Notes under the pieces: generated by a model
Databases searched by the model: none
The model's input: the letters and a program-made list of their open reading frames with translations, nothing else
Told to the model about the DNA's origin: nothing
Program-made: the position numbers and the translations under genes
Origin: Fidelibacterota bacterium
GTDB lineage: Bacteria > Pseudomonadota > Alphaproteobacteria > Rhodospirillales > Rhodospirillaceae
Length of the DNA: 64,000 nt
Assembly (NCBI GenBank): GCA_947476895.1
Contig: CANJRX010000001.1
Span: forward strand, 310,865 to 374,864
Direction of reading: 5' to 3'
In this document: one piece after another, positions 46,022 through 57,009 of the stretch
How the letters are laid out: every line of letters starts with the position of its first letter
How positions within the stretch are numbered: position 1 is the stretch's first letter

Positions 46022-47578
46022 CTATCGGAACATGAGCGCGGCCAACAGAGCCGCAGCGGCTAACCACGGCGCCCACAAGAACCAACGCGCGGTGCGGGGC
46101 TTGCCTTGCTCCTCGCCGCGCAAGGCGCGGGCAGTGTCGGGATGGAGTCGCAAACCGTCACGGGCCATATCGGCGGTGACAGCATCGACCCGGTCGATGA
46201 TGCGCGGCAGTTTTTCCAGGGTCTCGAGTGTCGTACTGACTACGTCAGCGATTTTGCCTTCGGGGCCTAGGCGCTCGCGCATCCAGCCTTCGATCAAAGG
46301 CTGCGCCAGTTCCCACATGTTGACTTGCGGAGCCAGCGTGCGGCCCACGCCTTCAGCCAACAGCATGCTTTTTTGTAACAGCAATAACTGCGGCTGCGTC
46401 TGCATCTCAAAGGTTTCAGTGACCTGAAATAACTGCCCCAGCAAACGCGCTATCGAAATGTCGGAAATGGGTTTGCCCAAGATCGGCTCGGCGATGGAGC
46501 GCGCCGCTTGCGCGAAAGCATCGACGGATTTATCGGCGGGCACATAGCCTGCGCGCACGTGTACTTCCGCCACGCGTTTGTAGTCGCGCGTCAAAAACCC
46601 TAGCAGCATTTCGCCGAGGTTTTTTTGCGTCTCGCCATCGACGCGGCCCATGATGCCGAAGTCCATGCCGATCAGCGTGCCGTCTTTAGCGATGAACAAA
46701 TTGCCGGGGTGCATGTCGGCGTGAAAGAAGCCGTGTTTGAAAACCATTTTGAAGAACACTTCGGCGGCGGTCTTCACAACTGCCACTGCATCGATGCCTG
46801 TGGCGGCGACGCCGGCTTGATCGTCCACGCGTACGCCCGAGACACGTTCCAAAGTCAGCACGCGTTCGGCGGTGCGTTGCCAGTCCACGGCGGGAACTTT
46901 GAAAGTGGGATCGCCCGCGAAGTTCTCGGCCATTTCCTGCGCGGCGGCGGCTTCAAAGCGCAAATCCATTTCGATGCGCACGGATTCGGCGAAGGTGCGT
47001 ACCACTTCGATGGGCTTGAGGCGCGTGAGGCTCGGCGCGTGGCGTTCAGCCAACTCAGCGATCCACAACAAGACGTCGATATCCCGCGCGAAAGCGGCCT
47101 TCACGCCGGGGCGCAAGACTTTGACCGCGACTTCGCGGCCTTGCGTATCAACGGCAAAATGAACTTGCGCGATAGAGGCTGCGGCCACGGCTTGCTCATT
47201 GAAGCTCGCATAAAGGCTGCTGAGCGGCACCGCCATATCAGCTTCAATCGTGGCTTTAGCCTCGACGAAGGGGAACGGCGGCAGGCGATCTTGCAGGCCA
47301 GACAAATCAGCCGCGGTTTGCTCGCCAAGTAAATCGGCGCGCGTCGATAAGGCCTGACCGAATTTGATGAAGGTGGGGCCGAGCGCTGTCAATGCCAGCG
47401 CCAAACGCTGACCGGGGCGCAGGCCCTTCACATCTTTGCGCTTGCGCCAAACGATACGGGCGGCGCGGGCCGCCGCGGCGCCCGCGGGATGAATCTCTAA
47501 AAGGAATAAGGCGTCGTACTGCGCAAAACTGCGCGCGATCACCCATAAACGCCCAAGATTGCGAGACGTGCGGAACAT
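46022..47578 (-). CDS. ubiB: UbiB atypical kinase/ATPase for ubiquinone synthesis
   Basis: A 518-residue ABC1/ADCK-type protein. The KxGQ motif is in FIKFGQALSTRAD; the Ala-rich nucleotide loop in QAVAAASIAQVHFA; the catalytic loop in FHADMHPGNLFI with IGMDFGIMGR as the metal site. One or two C-terminal membrane segments anchor it. It aids ubiquinone synthesis by extracting lipid precursors. It follows ubiE by 5 bp. Confidence 0.95.
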   Translation of the reverse strand: MFRTSRNLGRLWVIARSFAQYDALFLLEIHPAGAAAARAARIVWRKRKDVKGLRPGQRLALALTALGPTFIKFGQALSTRADLLGEQTAADLSGLQDRLPPFPFVEAKATIEADMAVPLSSLYASFNEQAVAAASIAQVHFAVDTQGREVAVKVLRPGVKAAFARDIDVLLWIAELAERHAPSLTRLKPIEVVRTFAESVRIEMDLRFEAAAAQEMAENFAGDPTFKVPAVDWQRTAERVLTLERVSGVRVDDQAGVAATGIDAVAVVKTAAEVFFKMVFKHGFFHADMHPGNLFIAKDGTLIGMDFGIMGRVDGETQKNLGEMLLGFLTRDYKRVAEVHVRAGYVPADKSVDAFAQAARSIAEPILGKPISDISIARLLGQLFQVTETFEMQTQPQLLLLQKSMLLAEGVGRTLAPQVNMWELAQPLIEGWMRERLGPEGKIADVVSTTLETLEKLPRIIDRVDAVTADMARDGLRLHPDTARALRGEEQGKPRTARWFLWAPWLAAAALLAALMFR

Positions 47579-47583
47579 GCGTG

Positions 47584-48369
47584 CTAGATCCGCCAGCCCG
47601 AATGCATGGCCGCAATGCCGCCACTCAAGTTGCGCACTTTCACTTGATCGAATCCGACAGCGCTCATGCGTGCAGCCAATGCGTCTTGATCAGGAAAGCG
47701 GCGGATACTTTCGGCGAGATAGCGGTAGGCTTCGCGGTCGCCGGCGACAAAGCCACCGAGCCACGGCAAAACCTGGAATGAATAGGCGTCGTAAATCTTG
47801 TCCAACACCGGCACCAGGACTTTGCTGAACTCAAGACACAGCAAACGCCCGCCCGGCTTCAAGACACGCCGGCCTTCGGCCAGCGCCTTATCGATATGCG
47901 TTACGTTCCGCAAACCAAAAGCAATCGTATAGGCATCGAAACTCATATCGGGAAACGGCAGGGCTTCGGCGTTGCCGCAAATCCATTCCACGTCGTTCAA
48001 CCGCCCGCGGTCGACGGCGCGGCCGCGGCCCACGCTCAGCATCTCGGCGTTGATGTCGCAAACCGTCACCGGCAAAACTTTTGCGGCGGTGTTGGTTTCC
48101 ATACGCTCGAGCATACGGAAAGCGATGTCGCCGGTGCCGCCCGCCACATCAATGATGGCCTGGCCCGCGCGGGGCGCCAGCCAATCGACCATGGCGGCTT
48201 TCCACAGGCGGTGGATGCCGGCGCTCATCAGATCGTTCATGAGGTCGTATTTGGGCGCCACGGCGTCGAATACGCTGCGCACCATGCCGGCCTTCTCGGA
48301 TTCGGGCACCGCCCGGAAGCCGAAATGGGTTTCGCCGTCTGCAGGCTCTTGTGGATGTGGGCTGCTCAT
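47584..48369 (-). CDS. ubiE: Ubiquinone/menaquinone methyltransferase UbiE
   Basis: A 261-residue C-methyltransferase of ubiquinone synthesis. FGFRAVPESEKAGMVRSVFD, YDLMNDLMSAGIHRLWK, the SAM site DVAGGTGDIAFR and FGLRNVTHIDKAL are diagnostic. ATG 48369 is chosen; an ATG at 48405 adds 12 residues. It is divergent from mutM across 91 bp, a classic alphaproteobacterial arrangement. Confidence 0.96.
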   Translation of the reverse strand: MSSPHPQEPADGETHFGFRAVPESEKAGMVRSVFDAVAPKYDLMNDLMSAGIHRLWKAAMVDWLAPRAGQAIIDVAGGTGDIAFRMLERMETNTAAKVLPVTVCDINAEMLSVGRGRAVDRGRLNDVEWICGNAEALPFPDMSFDAYTIAFGLRNVTHIDKALAEGRRVLKPGGRLLCLEFSKVLVPVLDKIYDAYSFQVLPWLGGFVAGDREAYRYLAESIRRFPDQDALAARMSAVGFDQVKVRNLSGGIAAMHSGWRI

Positions 48370-48460
48370 GGCCGGACCATAATCGAAGGTCCCTTCAAAA
48401 ACCATGAATCGTCACCAACTAGGGCCTAGGCTAGTATCTGCTTCTATCCCTTGAGGTCAC

Positions 48461-49300
48461 ATGCCCGAGCTTCCCGAAGTTGAAACCGTCTGCCGCGGCC
48501 TGATCGGCGTTTTAAAAGGCCGCCGCTTCGCCAAGGTCGAACTGCGGCGCAAGGACTTGCGGATTCCCTTTCCCAAAGGCCTCGCGGCGGCGCTGACGGG
48601 CCGGCGGGTGGAGCGCATCTATCGCCGGGCCAAGTACATCATGATGGCTCTGGATGACGGCCAGGTGCTCATCATCCATCTCGGCATGTCTGGGCGCATG
48701 GTCATTGTTAAAGACGCGAGCTCGCCCGGGGCTCATGACCACGTCATTTTCACGACCGATAAGGGCACCGAGATTCGCTTCAACGATCCCCGGCGCTTTG
48801 GCCTCATGACCCTGGCGGCGGCGGCGGAGCTCGACCAGCACAAGCTCTTTCGCCACTTGGGTGCCGATGCCGTTGGCGATGTTTTCTCGCCTGCAATGCT
48901 TTCCGCAGCCCTCAAAGGCCGCAAGACCTCGATCAAGGTGGCGCTGCTCGATCAGCGCATCGTTGTCGGCGTCGGCAATATCTATGCCTGCGAAAGCCTG
49001 TTCCGCGCTGGGATATCACCCAAGCGCAAAGCCGGCAGCGTGGCAGGTCCGCGTGCCGAGGCCCTGGTGCCGGCCATTAAACAGGTCCTGGCGGAGGCCA
49101 TTGCGGCAGGCGGCTCGTCACTCCGCGACCATGTGCAACCCTCCGGGGAACTGGGTTACTTTCAGAACGCCTGGAAAGTTTATGGCCGTGAAGGCGAATC
49201 GTGTGGCTGCGGCAGCAACAAAGCCCCCGTCGATCACAAAGTAAAACGCATCGTGCAAGGTGGGCGCTCGACCTTCTTTTGTCCCTACCGCCAGACCTAA
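48461..49300 (+). CDS. mutM: Formamidopyrimidine-DNA glycosylase with altered zinc finger
   Basis: MutM removes 8-oxoG and formamidopyrimidines. The 279-residue protein starts PELPEVETV, with P2 nucleophile and E3, and has the helix-two-turn-helix VGVGNIYACESLFRAGI. The C-terminal finger normally has C-x2-C and C-x2-C. Here the first half is ESCGCG (C-x-C) and the last is FFCPYRQT, with Arg (CGC) in place of the final Cys (TGC would be one base away). Zinc binding is therefore doubtful, but the finger hairpin GGRSTFF is kept. Confidence 0.94.
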   Translation: MPELPEVETVCRGLIGVLKGRRFAKVELRRKDLRIPFPKGLAAALTGRRVERIYRRAKYIMMALDDGQVLIIHLGMSGRMVIVKDASSPGAHDHVIFTTDKGTEIRFNDPRRFGLMTLAAAAELDQHKLFRHLGADAVGDVFSPAMLSAALKGRKTSIKVALLDQRIVVGVGNIYACESLFRAGISPKRKAGSVAGPRAEALVPAIKQVLAEAIAAGGSSLRDHVQPSGELGYFQNAWKVYGREGESCGCGSNKAPVDHKVKRIVQGGRSTFFCPYRQT

Positions 49301-49460
49301 AATTCACCCGACGAGTCGCGCTTAATCCCCTCTATAAAACCAGTCTTGGGCGTTAAGGCGGCTGAAAGCCTTGAAGTAGCCCGGAATCGCTGCCCGTTGA
49401 CTACACCCGGCGCATCTCCTATAAGCCGCGCTTCATTTCGACAGACCTCCATCGGATCCA

Positions 49461-49727
49461 ATGGCTCAGCATAAATCAGCGAAAAAACGTATTCGTCGCA
49501 ACGCCCGCGCAGAAGGTGTGAACCATTCACGCCTCAGCCGGATTCGCAACCATGTGAAAGCTGTTGAGACAGCCATCGCCTCCGGCGACAAAACCGCCGC
49601 TCTGGCTGCTTTGAAATTGGTTATGCCCGAGCTGATGCGCGGCGCTTCCAAAGGTGTCGTTCATAAGAAGACGGTTTCGCGCAAAATCTCGCGCCTCACC
49701 GCCCGCGTCAAAAAGATCGCGGCCTAA
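49461..49727 (+). CDS. rpsT: 30S ribosomal protein S20
   Basis: An 88-residue basic helical protein that binds 16S r[19 protein letters not shown] at the start and the C-terminal [17 protein letters not shown] are typical. Its place just before dnaA is conserved in many alphaproteobacteria. Confidence 0.97.
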   Translation: MAQHKSAKKRIRRNARAEGVNHSRLSRIRNHVKAVETAIASGDKTAALAALKLVMPELMRGASKGVVHKKTVSRKISRLTARVKKIAA

Positions 49728-50392
49728 TCTCCTTTCTCTAGCCTTTCATTTTCGTAAGACGCGTTACGTCCGCGGCTGCTCATCGCGGAGTCTTTCCTAT
49801 GCGCATGGCACGGGGGCGGAGTCTCTCGTCCGTTCGCATGGTGCTGGCGCAACATACGCACGAACATTGCGCTTATGTGCGCACATCATTGCCAGTCCCG
49901 AGTCTGCACGTATCACGCTCTTCTTCTCTCAAGTCGTTGCGAATCAACGGCATGTTTCACGCTTATTGTTTCGATCGTAAACGTGCTGCGCGCAAACTCT
50001 GAAAAAAAATCTGTCAACACATCTTTGGGCTTGTCTCATAAGCATCGCTCGCTAAATTGATCTTCATCCGAAGCGACATCGGCCCGCGCAAAACGCGCTG
50101 AGAGCGACTTCGGAGTTCAACATGATCAGGATCAAAACACGTAAGGGCTGCTTCGATTTCCGTTCAGCTCAACCGGCCAATTCATGTGAGCAGTTATCGC
50201 GTGCGTGTTACTGAGTGATTATGATTGTTTGATTCTGGGGTGGAAGAATTCCGAGTCAGAAGCGTTGTTGAAGGCTGCAACTAAAAGCGCCGCAGAACGT
50301 TTTCTGAAAGTCTAAAGGGGCATCGTCTTAAGCCGTTGTCTGTCGCTTCTTGAAAGCGAGATGAACGGTTGTTCTCGAGGGGATAGCGTAGC
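49728..50392 (+). promoter_or_regulatory. Long dnaA upstream region with clustered GANTC sites
   Basis: No credible gene is seen in these 665 bp. Six GANTC sites occur at 49788, 49819, 49900, 49941, 50231 and 50253, against about two to three expected by chance. In Caulobacter, CcrM methylation of GANTC in the dnaA promoter tunes dnaA transcription. GCGGAGTCT occurs twice 30 bp apart at its left end. No cluster of TTATCCACA-type DnaA boxes was found, so this does not look like oriC. Confidence 0.5.
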
Positions 50393-51850
50393 GTGAAAAT
50401 TTCTGACGAAGCGGCCGTCGATCAGGCTGAATGGGATCGCGTCAAAACGCGCCTCAAACAGGAGTTCGGCGAGTCGGCGTTCAAAAGCTGGGTCACACCC
50501 ATCACCGCGACTGCGTTTCGTAACGGCGAAGTCGAATTGGCTGTGCCGACGCGCTTCATGAAAGATTGGATTTCCACGCATTACGCCGAACGGATTCGCG
50601 CGTTGTGGAATGGCGAAAACCCCAGTGTTCGCAAGGTTACTTTGAAGGTTGAGGCTGCGCGCAATGCCGCCAAGGCCGACGCTGCCGCTCGCGAAAAAGC
50701 CGCTGTTCAAGCGCCCGCGTCTAACCGCATGACCGTTCCCGGCGCACGTTCCGTGACTTCGGCCCGCGCTGTGCCGGCGCCCGCGCAATTCGCAGCGCCT
50801 CACGCTTCATCTCCTTTGGGCGCCGATCTCTCGGCTCCGCTCGATCCGCGTTACGTGTTCAAAAACTTTGTCGTCGGCAAGCCCAACGAGTTTGCATACG
50901 CCGCTGCCAAGCGCGTCGCCGAATCCGATCAGGTCAGTTTCAATCCGCTGTTTCTTTATGGCGGCGTCGGCCTCGGCAAAACGCATTTGATGCATGCCAT
51001 CGCCCACGAAATCCGTAACCGCGCGCCGCATCGTAAAGTGGTTTATCTGTCCGCCGAAAAGTTCATGTACAGCTTCGTGCGCGCCCTCAGAAACCAGGAC
51101 ATGGTGTCGTTCAAGGAGCAGTTCCGCTCCGTCGATGTGCTCATGATCGACGACGTGCAATTCATCTCAGGCAAAGATTCGACGCAGGAAGAATTCTTCC
51201 ACACGTTCAATGCGCTCGTTGATCAGGGCCGTCAGATCGTTCTGTCCGCCGATAAATCGCCTTCGAATCTTGAAGAAATCGGCGACCGTTTGCGTTCGCG
51301 CCTGCAGTCGGGTCTCGTCGCCGATCTGCATCCCACCACCTTCGAACTCCGTCTCGGCATCCTCGATGCGAAAGCCGAACAGCTGGGCGTCGTCGTCCCG
51401 CAGAAGGTGAAAGAATTCCTCGCCCACAAGATCACGTCCAATGTGCGCGAACTTGAAGGCGCTTTGACCCGCTTGGTTGCCCACGCTCAGCTGGTGGGCG
51501 GCGCCTTGACCCTGGAAACCGCGCAAGACCTGTTACAGGACCTCCTGCGCGCCCACGACCGCCGCCTGACCATGGAAGAGATCCAAAAACGGGTGGCCGA
51601 ACACTTCAAAATCCGCGTTTCGGATATGAGCTCGGCGCGTCGCAGCCGGGCCGTTGCGCGGCCCCGCCAAGTGGCTATGTACCTTTCCAAGCAGCTGACC
51701 TCGCGGTCTCTGCCGGAAATCGGCCGGGCTTTTGGCGGCCGCGACCACACCACGGTCATGCATGCCGTCCGCAAAGTCGAGGAACTGGTGAAGCTGGACA
51801 CGGCCTTTGCCGAAGACGTGGAACTGCTCACCCGGATGCTGGAAAGCTAA
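50393..51850 (+). CDS. dnaA: Chromosomal replication initiator DnaA
   Basis: A 485-residue AAA+ initiator that melts oriC. Domain I covers about 10-90, followed by an Ala-rich linker (90-150), then the ATPase with Walker A GVGLGKTH (190-198) and Walker B MIDDVQFI. Domain IV binds DnaA boxes through RPRQVAMYLSKQL and GGRDHTTVMHAVRK. The start is GTG 50393 after GAGGGG. dnaN, recF and gyrB follow in the classic order. Confidence 0.98.
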   Translation: MKISDEAAVDQAEWDRVKTRLKQEFGESAFKSWVTPITATAFRNGEVELAVPTRFMKDWISTHYAERIRALWNGENPSVRKVTLKVEAARNAAKADAAAREKAAVQAPASNRMTVPGARSVTSARAVPAPAQFAAPHASSPLGADLSAPLDPRYVFKNFVVGKPNEFAYAAAKRVAESDQVSFNPLFLYGGVGLGKTHLMHAIAHEIRNRAPHRKVVYLSAEKFMYSFVRALRNQDMVSFKEQFRSVDVLMIDDVQFISGKDSTQEEFFHTFNALVDQGRQIVLSADKSPSNLEEIGDRLRSRLQSGLVADLHPTTFELRLGILDAKAEQLGVVVPQKVKEFLAHKITSNVRELEGALTRLVAHAQLVGGALTLETAQDLLQDLLRAHDRRLTMEEIQKRVAEHFKIRVSDMSSARRSRAVARPRQVAMYLSKQLTSRSLPEIGRAFGGRDHTTVMHAVRKVEELVKLDTAFAEDVELLTRMLES

Positions 51851-51859
51851 GGCAATTTT

Positions 51860-51893
51860 GGGGGCTTTTTGAGCCTCCGAAATCGGCTTTCGG
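51860..51893 (+). terminator. Overlapping hairpins after dnaA
   Basis: GGGGGCT (51860-51866) can pair with AGCCTCC (51872-51878), and alternatively CCGAAA (51877-51882) with TTTCGG (51888-51893). The two stems exclude each other. There is no long T tract, so this may be a weak terminator or an RNA processing point between dnaA and dnaN. Confidence 0.35.
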
Positions 51894-52094
51894 TTCTCGC
51901 GCCCAACCTTCCCGAAATTCAAGGATTCCACGGCCTTGGACCGCGCCCGTCCGCCGGGGCGGCGGGGTGATTTCCCCTAGGTTTCGCGCGCGCTCTCTGG
52001 TTATACTTAGAACCCTTTTTCGCCGGCCTGGGGGGCCAGATCTGGGACTGAAGTCCGGCGCTGTCCGAAGCTTAAAAACGAACTCATTTCACAT

Positions 52095-53213
52095 ATGAAA
52101 CTCATCATCGAGCGCGCTGCCCTCCTCAAATCCCTAGGCCACGTGCAAAGTGTGGTGGAGCGCCGCAATACCATCCCCATTCTCTCGAACGTGCGTTTGG
52201 ATGCGTCCAAAGGGCATTTGTCGCTCAACGCCACCGACATGGACATCGAGATCGCCGAAAGCACGGCGGCCGAAGTCACGAAGAGCGGCGCAACCACCGT
52301 TCCCGCCCATACGCTCTATGACATCGTGCGCAAGCTGCCTGACGGCGCGCAGGTCGAAGTCACCTCCAGCGGCGACGGCGGCCAAATCGCGCTGGCCGCA
52401 GGCCGTTCGCGCTTCAATCTCGCCAGCCTGCCCGTGGCCGATTTCCCGGCCATGTCCGACGGCGACTTGGGTCATACCTTCAAGCTCGCCGCCGCTGATT
52501 TGCGCGGTTTGATTGATCGCACGCGCTTTGCGATCTCGACGGAAGAAACCCGTTATTACCTGAACGGCATTTATCTGCACGCCGCCAAAAGCGACAAGGT
52601 CGCGGTGTTGCGTGCTGTCGCCACCGATGGTCATCGCCTCGCGCGCGTCGAATTGCCGCTGCCCGAAGGGGCTGCCGGCATGCCGGGCGTGATCGTGCCG
52701 CGCAAAGCCGTCATCGAAGTGCGCAAGCTGATCGAAGAAACCGAAGGCGATATCTCGATCTCGATGTCGGATTCGAAAATCCGTTTCGGCTTCGACAACG
52801 TCACGCTGACCTCGAAGCTCATCGACGGCACGTTCCCCGATTACGAACGCGTCATCCCGACCGGCAACGACAAAGTGCTGGAAGCTGAGCGTAAGCCGCT
52901 GTTCGATGCTGTCGACCGCGTCTCGGCCATCAGTTCGGAAAAGTCGCGCTCGATCAAAATGAACTGCGAAAAAGGCCTGATCACGCTCTCCGCCTCCAGC
53001 CCTGAAGCCGGTAGCGCTGTGGAAGAAGTCGAAGCCCGGTATTCCGCCGGTCATTTGGAAATCGGCTTTAATTCGCGCTATCTGCTCGAAATCTTGGGCC
53101 AGATTGAAGGCGAAGCTGCCCGCTTCACCATGGCCGATGCCGCCTCGCCCACCGTGATTCGTGACGTGGCTGATGCCTCGGCCATGTATGTGCTTATGCC
53201 GATGCGGGTGTGA
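52095..53213 (+). CDS. dnaN: DNA polymerase III sliding clamp (beta subunit)
   Basis: A 372-residue ring-forming clamp made of three similar domains. MKLIIERAALLKSLGHVQSVVERRNTIPILSN is not quoted in full elsewhere; the key start motif is VVERRNTIPILSNV, and the C terminus ends YVLMPMRV, the usual clamp end that forms the protein-binding pocket. It is 244 bp after dnaA and overlaps recF by 4 nt. Confidence 0.97.
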   Translation: MKLIIERAALLKSLGHVQSVVERRNTIPILSNVRLDASKGHLSLNATDMDIEIAESTAAEVTKSGATTVPAHTLYDIVRKLPDGAQVEVTSSGDGGQIALAAGRSRFNLASLPVADFPAMSDGDLGHTFKLAAADLRGLIDRTRFAISTEETRYYLNGIYLHAAKSDKVAVLRAVATDGHRLARVELPLPEGAAGMPGVIVPRKAVIEVRKLIEETEGDISISMSDSKIRFGFDNVTLTSKLIDGTFPDYERVIPTGNDKVLEAERKPLFDAVDRVSAISSEKSRSIKMNCEKGLITLSASSPEAGSAVEEVEARYSAGHLEIGFNSRYLLEILGQIEGEAARFTMADAASPTVIRDVADASAMYVLMPMRV

Positions 53214-54460
53214 GCGCCCTCCGCGAAAAAAACGTCGCCGCATCAACGGCGCAAGGGTCCGCAGCCGCTGTTTATGCAGTGGCGGCTTTCCCAACCGTTG
53301 CCTCAATACCTGTCGCCGTCACACGGCTCACGCTTACCGATTTTCGCTGCTACGCGGGTCTGCGCATGGACGTCGACCGCAGGCCCGTGGTGCTGACGGG
53401 CGCGAACGGGGCCGGCAAAACCAATCTGCTTGAAGCGTTGTCGTTCTTGGCTCCCGGCCGGGGTTTGCGCGGCGTGCGTCTCGATCAAATCGGCCGCCAG
53501 ATGAAGCCCGCGCGCGATGGCGGAACACCTTGGGCTACCGCCGTGACACTCACCACGCCCGATGGCCCCATTGAAATGGGTACCGGATTGACGGCATCCG
53601 AACGCCGTCAGACCAGAAGCGTGCATATCAATGGTCAACCTGCCAAAGGTGCCGGCGCTATGGCGCGTCACGTCGGAACGCTTTGGCTGACGCCTTCTAT
53701 GGATCGTTTGTTTCAGGATGGTCCGTCGTCGCGTCGTAAATTTCTTGACCGTCTTGAGGTGGCTTTCGATGCCGATCATGCCGGCCGTATCGCCGCTTAT
53801 GATCATGCTTATCGCCAGCGCCTGCGTTTGATGCGCGATGGCAATGGCGATGCGGCGTGGTTTGCAGCGCTTGAAGACACTATGGCCCGCCACGGCATGG
53901 CGCTGGCCGCCGCGCGTCATGATCTGGTGGCGCGCCTCAACCGCGATCTCGCGGCCTGCACCGGACCATTCCCAACGGCCACTTTGGCCCTCGTCGGTAC
54001 GGTCGATGCCTGGCTCAACGAAATGCCCGCAGTCGATGCCGAAGACGCCATGCGCCGCAGCCTTTGGGATGAACGCCGGGGCGTGATGGGGGCCGGCGCC
54101 GGTCCACACCGCTCGGATCTTGGCGTCGCGATGACCGCTTTGGGCCACGCCTCTCACGGCCAGCCCGCCGCTTTGTGCTCCACCGGCGAGCAAAAGGCCC
54201 TGCTGATTTCCATCTTGCTGGCCCAGGCGCGTCTGCAACGCGCCAAACGCGGCCATGCGCCCTTGTTATTGCTGGATGAAGTGGCCGCCCACCTGGACGA
54301 GAACCGCCGCGCGGCGTTGTTCGCCGAAATACTTCGCCTCGGCGCGCAGGCCTGGATGACCGGAACCGACGCGAGCCTGTTTCACGAATTTGGTGAATCA
54401 GCGCAGTTTTACGGTGTCGAAAACGGTACCGTTTCGCGCCGTTCGCCACCCATTTTTTGA
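53210..54460 (+). CDS. recF: Recombination and gap-repair protein RecF
   Basis: A 416-residue SMC-like ATPase that loads RecA at gaps with RecO and RecR. The family core begins at about residue 39 (RLTLTDFRCYAGLRM), with Walker A GANGAGKTNLLEA and the signature and Walker B regions near the C terminus (CSTGEQKALLIS, LLLLDEVAAHLD). The extra 38 N-terminal residues arise from the GTG at 53210 that overlaps the dnaN stop; a downstream start is possible but no good candidate is visible. Confidence 0.94.
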   Translation: MSALREKNVAASTAQGSAAAVYAVAAFPTVASIPVAVTRLTLTDFRCYAGLRMDVDRRPVVLTGANGAGKTNLLEALSFLAPGRGLRGVRLDQIGRQMKPARDGGTPWATAVTLTTPDGPIEMGTGLTASERRQTRSVHINGQPAKGAGAMARHVGTLWLTPSMDRLFQDGPSSRRKFLDRLEVAFDADHAGRIAAYDHAYRQRLRLMRDGNGDAAWFAALEDTMARHGMALAAARHDLVARLNRDLAACTGPFPTATLALVGTVDAWLNEMPAVDAEDAMRRSLWDERRGVMGAGAGPHRSDLGVAMTALGHASHGQPAALCSTGEQKALLISILLAQARLQRAKRGHAPLLLLDEVAAHLDENRRAALFAEILRLGAQAWMTGTDASLFHEFGESAQFYGVENGTVSRRSPPIF

Positions 54461-54483
54461 GCGGCTTTTTGAGCTAAAACTGA

Positions 54484-57009
<2,526 letters not shown>

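Noticed and set aside
49728-50392. Chromosome origin (oriC) next to dnaA
   Set aside because: No cluster of DnaA boxes or A/T-rich 13-mers was found, and alphaproteobacterial origins usually lie near hemE rather than dnaA.
52134-53306. 390-residue open frame antisense to dnaN
   Set aside because: dnaN is unmistakable on the plus strand; the antisense product is His/Arg/Gly-rich without domains.
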